In this document: positions 32,227-36,667 of the stretch, one piece after another
Layout: every line of letters starts with the position of its first letter
Numbering within the stretch: the stretch's first letter is position 1
Source: an uncultured Clostridia bacterium
GTDB lineage: Bacteria; Bacillota; Clostridia; Oscillospirales; Ruminococcaceae
Direction of reading: 5' to 3'
Length of the DNA: 36,667 bases
NCBI GenBank assembly: GCA_947627985.1
Contig: CANQYD010000022.1
Span: forward strand, 1-36,667
Notes under the pieces: model-generated
The model's input: the letters and a program-made list of their open reading frames with translations, nothing else
Database searches by the model: none
What the model was told of the DNA's origin: nothing
Made by a program: the position numbers and the translations under genes

Positions 32227-32657
32227 TTTCCGAACCTCTCTTCAAGAAAATCAATCGCTTCGAGGTAGCCGTCGGTGCCGTGCCCGGTGATGGTCTTCAC
32301 GCAGGCGAGGCGGATATAGCTGATCTGCCGGAATTCCTCCCGCTTATCGACCTCCGAGATGTGCACCTCCACCGTCGGGATCGAGACCGCTTTGACGGCG
32401 TCAAGGATCGCCACGGAGGTGTGGGTGTAGGCTCCGGGGTTGATGACGATGCCGTCGGCGCTTCCGTATGCAGCCTGAATCTTGTCGACAAGGTCGCCTT
32501 CGTGGTTTGACTGGTAAAATTCAATGTCAAGGTTTTTGCCTTTACAGTGATTTAAAATTTTTTCGATCAGCGAGGCGTAGGTCTCGCGCCCGTAGATATC
32601 CGGCTCGCGGATTCCCAGCATGTTGAGGTTGGGTCCGTTTATGACTAAAATCTTCAT
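32223..32657 (-). CDS. aroQ: 3-dehydroquinate dehydratase, type II
   Basis: 144 residues, normal for the dodecameric type II enzyme. ILVINGPNLNMLGIREPDIYG carries the catalytic loop Arg and Tyr. FYQSNHEGDLVDKI, VINPGAYTHTSVAI and PTVEVHISEVDKREEFR complete the active site. It converts 3-dehydroquinate to 3-dehydroshikimate. It overlaps aroE-aroK and aroA by 4 bases (ATGA) on either side, so translation is tightly coupled. Confidence 0.97.
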   Translation of the reverse strand: MKILVINGPNLNMLGIREPDIYGRETYASLIEKILNHCKGKNLDIEFYQSNHEGDLVDKIQAAYGSADGIVINPGAYTHTSVAILDAVKAVSIPTVEVHISEVDKREEFRQISYIRLACVKTITGHGTDGYLEAIDFLEERFGK

Positions 32658-33892
32658 TTTAAAAACCTCTCGACTATCATTTTTGCGTTATTTTCGGCGT
32701 TTTCGCCGGGTTTTATGACCTCGTCGGCGGTCAAGAGATACTTAGGGTACCGTTCTTCATAGCGCTTTTTGATGGCTTCGCGGTCGCTTGCCGTAGGTCG
32801 GTCTGACGTTGGTTTCAGCCAGTTTATATCCCTGTCAAGGAAAAATACTTTACTGTTTTGCCGAAGAGCCGCGACGTTTTCGTCCCGCAGAATCGCTCCC
32901 CCGCCGGTCGAAATCACGACTCCCGAGAGCATTGAAAGGCGCTTTAAGGTCTCGGTTTCGATATCCCGAAAATGATTTTCACCGTATTTTTCAAAAATTT
33001 CCGATATCTTCATGCCCGCGTCCTTTTCGATCTCGGCGTCGCAGTCGTAAAAATCTCGATTTAAGATATCCGCTACAAGCCGTCCTATCGTGGATTTACC
33101 GCTTGCAGGCATTCCTGTTAATCCTATATTTTCCTTTTTATGTATGATTTCCCGGTAAATTCGGTCGATCTCGGTCTCATCTATCTTCTTGTCAAAGAAG
33201 TGCTCAGCCGCATAGACCGCCTGAGCGACGAGCATGAAAAGCCCGCCGGCGGCTTTGATTCCCCTTGCCTGAGCGTCCAAGACAAGGCGGGTGCGGTTCG
33301 GGTTGAAAACGGCGTCGATAAGACCTTCAAGGCGCGCAAAAGGCTCGATATCAAGGGGCTTTGAGAAGTTGTCTGGGAACATTCCGGCGGGGGTCGTGTT
33401 GATGATTATCTCCGAATCAGAATGCTTTTCGGCGGCTTCTTTGTAGGTGATGACCCCCTCCCCTTCCCGCCTCGAGACCGTCAGGACCTGCCTTGCGCCC
33501 AAGTCGCGAGCCAAGACGTTTGCCGTTGCCGATGTGCCTCCGGTGCCCAAAATTAGGACTTTTTTGCCGGATATTTCCACCCCGGTTCTTTTGATAAGCG
33601 CCCGCATACCCGCGTAATCCGTGTTGTAGCCGAAAAGCCTGCCGGAGCGGTTGACGACTGTGTTCACCGAACCGATCCTGAGAGCCGCGGGGTCGATATC
33701 GTCAAGATAAGGCATAACCGCCTTTTTATAGGGAATTGTTACATTTATCCCGAGAAAATCCTTTTTGCGCATGAACAGGTCAAGCTCTTCCTCGGGGACT
33801 TCTCTGAGGATATAATTGTAATCGCCGATAAGCGCGTGAATGTCGGCGGAGTAGCTGTGACTGAGCTTTTTTGCGATGCAGCCGTATTCCAT
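32654..33892 (-). CDS. aroE-aroK: shikimate dehydrogenase fused to shikimate kinase
   Basis: 412 residues from ATG 33892 (AAAGGAAG 6 bases upstream; a TTG directly before it is in frame but not needed). The AroE part (about 1-255) has KLSHSYSADIH (shikimate-binding Ser), GINVTIPYKKAV (catalytic Lys), NTDYAGM and the NADP loop LGTGGTSATA. The AroK part (about 256-412) has P-loop GMPASGKST, DCDAEIE, FRDIETETLK and STGGGAI. It performs steps 4 and 5 of the shikimate pathway, dehydroshikimate to shikimate to shikimate-3-phosphate. No stop, start or ribosome site separates the halves. Confidence 0.95.
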   Translation of the reverse strand: MEYGCIAKKLSHSYSADIHALIGDYNYILREVPEEELDLFMRKKDFLGINVTIPYKKAVMPYLDDIDPAALRIGSVNTVVNRSGRLFGYNTDYAGMRALIKRTGVEISGKKVLILGTGGTSATANVLARDLGARQVLTVSRREGEGVITYKEAAEKHSDSEIIINTTPAGMFPDNFSKPLDIEPFARLEGLIDAVFNPNRTRLVLDAQARGIKAAGGLFMLVAQAVYAAEHFFDKKIDETEIDRIYREIIHKKENIGLTGMPASGKSTIGRLVADILNRDFYDCDAEIEKDAGMKISEIFEKYGENHFRDIETETLKRLSMLSGVVISTGGGAILRDENVAALRQNSKVFFLDRDINWLKPTSDRPTASDREAIKKRYEERYPKYLLTADEVIKPGENAENNAKMIVERFLK

Positions 33893-33904
33893 CAAAATCT
33901 TCCT

Positions 33905-35002
33905 TTACTTTTCGGGCATGAGGTAGTCGGTGCCGAAGCGCTGGCAGAGGAGGTCGCACATCACGAGCGCCGTCATGCTGTCCTGAACGACCCTTGCGCG
34001 GTGGATTATCGCGGGATCGTGGCGACCTTTGAGCCGCAGTTCCGCGTTTTCGCGCTTCTCGTAATCGACGGTGTGCTGGGGCTTGTAGATGGAGGGGGTG
34101 GGCTTGATGGCGGTCGAGAAGATAATCGGCATGCCGTTTGTGATGCCGCCGTTCACGCCGCCGTTGCGGTTGGTTTTGGTGATGATCTTTCCGTCCCTGA
34201 CTTCAAACTCGTCGTTTGCTTCACTCCCCCGCATGATTGTCATGCCGAAGCCGTCGCCGAACTGTACGCCTTTAACCGCAGGTATTGAGAACAGCGCATG
34301 GGAAAGCTCGCTCTCGACGCTGTCAAAGAACGGCTCGCCGACGCCCGCAGGGAAGCCGTATACCGCGGTCTCCAAAATCCCGCCGACGCTGTCGCCTTCC
34401 GATGCCGCAAGCTCTATCTTTTCCACCATCGCCGCTGCTATCTCGCTGTCAAGAACCGCGAAATTCATGCCGTTTAGGGTATTGATGTCATCTTTGATGT
34501 CGGCAAAAGAGCGGTCGTGAATGCCGGCGCATGCCTTTATATGCGTGCCGACGGTGATTCCTTTATTTTTTAAGGCAAGAGCGGCAATTGATCCCGCCGC
34601 AACGACCGCGGCTGTTATCCTTCCCGAAAAGTGACCGCCGCCCCGGAAATCCTCAAAGCCGTGATATTTAAAATTCGCGGTGAGATCGGCATGACCCGGT
34701 CTTGCAAGGCGGGGGCTTTCGGTATAGTCGGTGCTCTTTAGATTTTTGTTTGGGATGACTATCATTATCGGCGTGCCGGAGGTTTTGCCGTTGTGGACGC
34801 CGCTCAATATCTCAAATTCGTCCTGCTCGATCCTTGAAGTCGAGATTTTTCCCGCAGGACGGCGTTTTGTGAGCTGTCCCGCTATGAATTCATGATCTAT
34901 CTCAATGCCGGGGGCAAGACCGTCTAAAACGGCTCCTATTGCGCGACCGTGGCTCTCTCCGAAAATCGTCATCTGAACGCTTGTGCCGAATGTGTTTTTC
35001 AT
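33905..35002 (-). CDS. aroC: chorismate synthase
   Basis: 365 residues. N-terminal FGTSVQMTIFGESHGRAIGA (signature 1) with the acid-base His, then RRPAGKISTSR, RPGHADLTANFKYHGFEDFR, GGGHFSGRITAA, and the C-terminal RHDPAIIHRARVVQDSM. It makes chorismate from EPSP using reduced FMN. A GGAGGC site precedes the start. It begins 3 bases after the aroB stop and ends 12 bases before the aroE-aroK start codon. Confidence 0.97.
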   Translation of the reverse strand: MKNTFGTSVQMTIFGESHGRAIGAVLDGLAPGIEIDHEFIAGQLTKRRPAGKISTSRIEQDEFEILSGVHNGKTSGTPIMIVIPNKNLKSTDYTESPRLARPGHADLTANFKYHGFEDFRGGGHFSGRITAAVVAAGSIAALALKNKGITVGTHIKACAGIHDRSFADIKDDINTLNGMNFAVLDSEIAAAMVEKIELAASEGDSVGGILETAVYGFPAGVGEPFFDSVESELSHALFSIPAVKGVQFGDGFGMTIMRGSEANDEFEVRDGKIITKTNRNGGVNGGITNGMPIIFSTAIKPTPSIYKPQHTVDYEKRENAELRLKGRHDPAIIHRARVVQDSMTALVMCDLLCQRFGTDYLMPEK

Positions 35003-35005
35003 GGT

Positions 35006-36301
35006 TTATGCCTCCTGAATATTTGTGAGATAGCTGTCTAAAAGGGAATTCAGGTCGTTGTAGCTGATTTTTTCCAGCCTGTATTCGCCGGGAATATCGA
35101 CCTTTACGACCGTCACGGCTTTGCCCTCCGACTTCTTGTCATGGGTCATCGCCGTCTTTACTTTATCGCGGTCGGCTGTGATCTTGGTGGGAAGATTAAG
35201 GCTCGATAAAACATTCATAAGTCTCTTTCTTACATCGTCCGAGCACATCGGAAGCATTCCGAGGGCGACGCATTCGCCGTGGATAAGCCTTCCCTCTTCC
35301 GCGGTCTCGACGCCGTGCCCGATGGTGTGACCGAAATTGAGGACCCGCCTAAGCCCGTTTTCCGTCTCGTCCTTCTCGACGACCTGTTTTTTGATCTTTA
35401 GGGAGCGGCGGATTATCTCGTCGATATTATGCTCCGCTGCACCCGTCTCAAACATCTCAAAGAGCTCGCGATCGAAGCAGAGGCTCATCTTCACCGCCTC
35501 GGCAAGACCGGCGGAGAGCTGCCTTGAATCGAGGGTTTTCAGGACGTCGGGGTCTATGAGGACAAATTTCGGCTGCCAGAAGGCTCCGACGGTGTTTTTG
35601 TAGCCGCATAGGTCTATCGCGACCTTGCCGCCGATGGAGGAGTCGATCTGGGAAAGAGTCGTCGTCGGGACGTTGTAGAAATCTATGCCGCGCATGTATG
35701 AAGCTGCCGCAAAGCCCGCAAGATCGCCGATCACCCCTCCTCCGACAGCGACTACGCAGTCGCGCCGGGTAAAGCCGAGCTCGAGCATCTTCAAAAGCAG
35801 CTCCCGATAGCTTTCAAAGGATTTTGTCCGCTCGCCCTGCGGGAGTGTCACGATCTCGGGAAGCTTGCACTGCGAAGCGACGGTTTTTGCATACTCCGGG
35901 GGCACGCCGTCATCGGTCACGACCAAGACCCGGCGGTCAAGATCCATAAACTCCGACGCGCTCTTTAAACAGCCCCGGCGGACGAGGATATTGTAGGTTC
36001 TGTCGCCGAGATTCAGAGTGATCATGTCGTCGGGATTGCCTAAAACTTCGCGCTGATACATCTTCGACACGCCGACGACCCCGCGCTGGAATTCGATATA
36101 AAAATCGCGGAGATTTTCGGGTATCTGCCCGAGGTTTGACTCCAAAAGAGCCGCCTCGCGAGCCGTGTCTAAAACCGGGATTCCGTTTGCCTTTTTGTAC
36201 TCCACCACGGCTTTCACGGCTTCCATTCTTTTTATCCAAAGAGCCGCCATTTCGCGGTCTATGGCGTTGATTTCTTTTCTTGCGTCGTTGAGATTTTCCA
36301 T
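35006..36301 (-). CDS. aroB: chorismate mutase fused to 3-dehydroquinate synthase
   Basis: 431 residues. Residues 1 to about 88 are an AroQ-class chorismate mutase helix bundle: NDARKEINAIDREMAALWIK, RMEAVKAVVEYKKANGIPV and LDTAREAALLE. It converts chorismate to prephenate for tyrA. Residues about 92-431 are AroB: VAVGGGVIGDLAGFAAASYM, RGIDFYNVPTTTLSQIDSSI, GGKVAID, LAEAVKMSL, and LNFGHTIGHGVE with zinc-binding His. It makes dehydroquinate from DAHP. Thus the first operon gene joins step 2 with the first post-chorismate step. A GGGGGA site lies 6 bases before the ATG. The 107-base leader holds a small AATCC/GGATT hairpin with a T run (about 36322-36343), a possible attenuator, low confidence. 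Confidence 0.94.
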   Translation of the reverse strand: MENLNDARKEINAIDREMAALWIKRMEAVKAVVEYKKANGIPVLDTAREAALLESNLGQIPENLRDFYIEFQRGVVGVSKMYQREVLGNPDDMITLNLGDRTYNILVRRGCLKSASEFMDLDRRVLVVTDDGVPPEYAKTVASQCKLPEIVTLPQGERTKSFESYRELLLKMLELGFTRRDCVVAVGGGVIGDLAGFAAASYMRGIDFYNVPTTTLSQIDSSIGGKVAIDLCGYKNTVGAFWQPKFVLIDPDVLKTLDSRQLSAGLAEAVKMSLCFDRELFEMFETGAAEHNIDEIIRRSLKIKKQVVEKDETENGLRRVLNFGHTIGHGVETAEEGRLIHGECVALGMLPMCSDDVRKRLMNVLSSLNLPTKITADRDKVKTAMTHDKKSEGKAVTVVKVDIPGEYRLEKISYNDLNSLLDSYLTNIQEA

Positions 36302-36408
36302 CTGATTCCCCCGTCTTCCGAAAAAATCCGCAGAAGGATTTTAATGATAATTTCGGTAAATTAAGGATAAAAAATGCCTCTTTCTATCCCCTGTCTATAA
36401 TTAAATCT

Positions 36409-36437
36409 ATAATACGCCTTTGAAGCGTTGAAGTCAA
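36409..36437 (-). promoter_or_regulatory. promoter of the aromatic operon
   Basis: Minus strand TTGACT (36432-36437), 17-base spacer, TATTAT (36409-36414), giving a leader of about 100 bases before the chorismate mutase-aroB start. Confidence 0.75.
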
Positions 36438-36591
36438 GCTTTTTTGCAAAAAAGGTTGCTATTTGTGAGGATTGCATAGATTTTTCAACATGGGAGGAGG
36501 GGGAGTTTACGGGGGCGGGAGGAGGGTGGAGGTGGAAGGCGGTAGGCGGCGGGAGGACTGTGCGCGGGCGGGTTGAGGGAGGGTGGGTGCA

Positions 36592-36667
36592 GGGCGAAGC
36601 CCGACCGCGCGCGAGCGCGGTCGCTTCCACGGCGAAGCCGTGGAAGCCGGCGCCTTCGGCGCCGGGG
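36592..36667 (-). repeat. four-way-junction repeat, inverted copy cut by window edge
   Basis: Same orientation as the copy at 15122-15207. The first 76 bases are present, including the intact GCTTCCACGGC-GAA-GCCGTGGAAGC arm and the GGCGCC arm. The last outer arm lies beyond the window. The bases 36438-36591 hold no gene, only a purine-rich low-complexity stretch. Confidence 0.85.

Noticed and set aside
36302-36408. Trp or T-box type attenuator before the aromatic operon
   Set aside because: The 107-base leader is too short for a T-box, has no tryptophan- or tyrosine-rich leader peptide, and only a weak hairpin, so it is mentioned as low confidence only.

Overview
The window looks like a chromosomal segment of a Gram-positive Clostridia member (Bacillota), probably of the Ruminococcaceae/Oscillospirales type. 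This rests on strong AGGAGG-type ribosome sites, many TTGACA-17-TATAAT promoters, translationally coupled operons, an Lrp/AsnC regulator beside an aminotransferase, an ispDF fusion and type II dehydroquinase. The exact taxon is inference. No rRNA gene or CRISPR array was seen.

Layout. 1-2.5 kb: the end of an IS110-type transposase, a TetR regulator coupled to a CPBP membrane protease, a 3' gene remnant and a methyltransferase. 2.6-5.3 kb: tmRNA (ssrA), then a serine recombinase between 205-bp inverted repeats, then tRNA-Ala(CGC). 5.3-10.5 kb: a membrane-anchored alpha/beta hydrolase, about 1 kb of hairpin-rich repeats, and an ECF sigma factor with a large putative anti-sigma partner. 10.5-12.1 kb: two tRNA-Gln genes and ispDF. 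12.1-16.4 kb is an accessory island: a tandem array with a unit of about 309 bp, a lipoprotein with an HExxH metallopeptidase domain, a decayed IS1-like element and a 112-bp MITE with a perfect 9-bp target duplication.

16.4-19.9 kb is a plus-strand operon: Lrp/AsnC regulator, aminotransferase, ispE, radical SAM protein. From 20 to 36.3 kb almost everything is minus-strand biosynthesis: carA and a carB-dapF fusion; argG-argH-argF; and an aromatic operon (chorismate mutase-aroB, aroC, aroE-aroK, aroQ, aroA, tyrA, DAHP synthase). The aromatic operon encodes every step from erythrose-4-phosphate plus PEP to chorismate, and on through prephenate to hydroxyphenylpyruvate. carAB supplies carbamoyl phosphate to argF, and argG and argH finish arginine. 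ispDF and ispE cover three activities of the MEP isoprenoid pathway.

The most unusual signals are: (1) an ~86-bp repeat, in full, truncated and inverted copies, that can fold into a four-way junction of GAA-capped hairpins and shows compensatory base-pair changes between copies; (2) a CarB-DapF fusion whose DapF half has Ala where the first catalytic Cys is expected; (3) the IS1-like/MITE family with outward-facing terminal repeats; (4) the inverted-repeat-flanked recombinase between tmRNA and tRNA-Ala.
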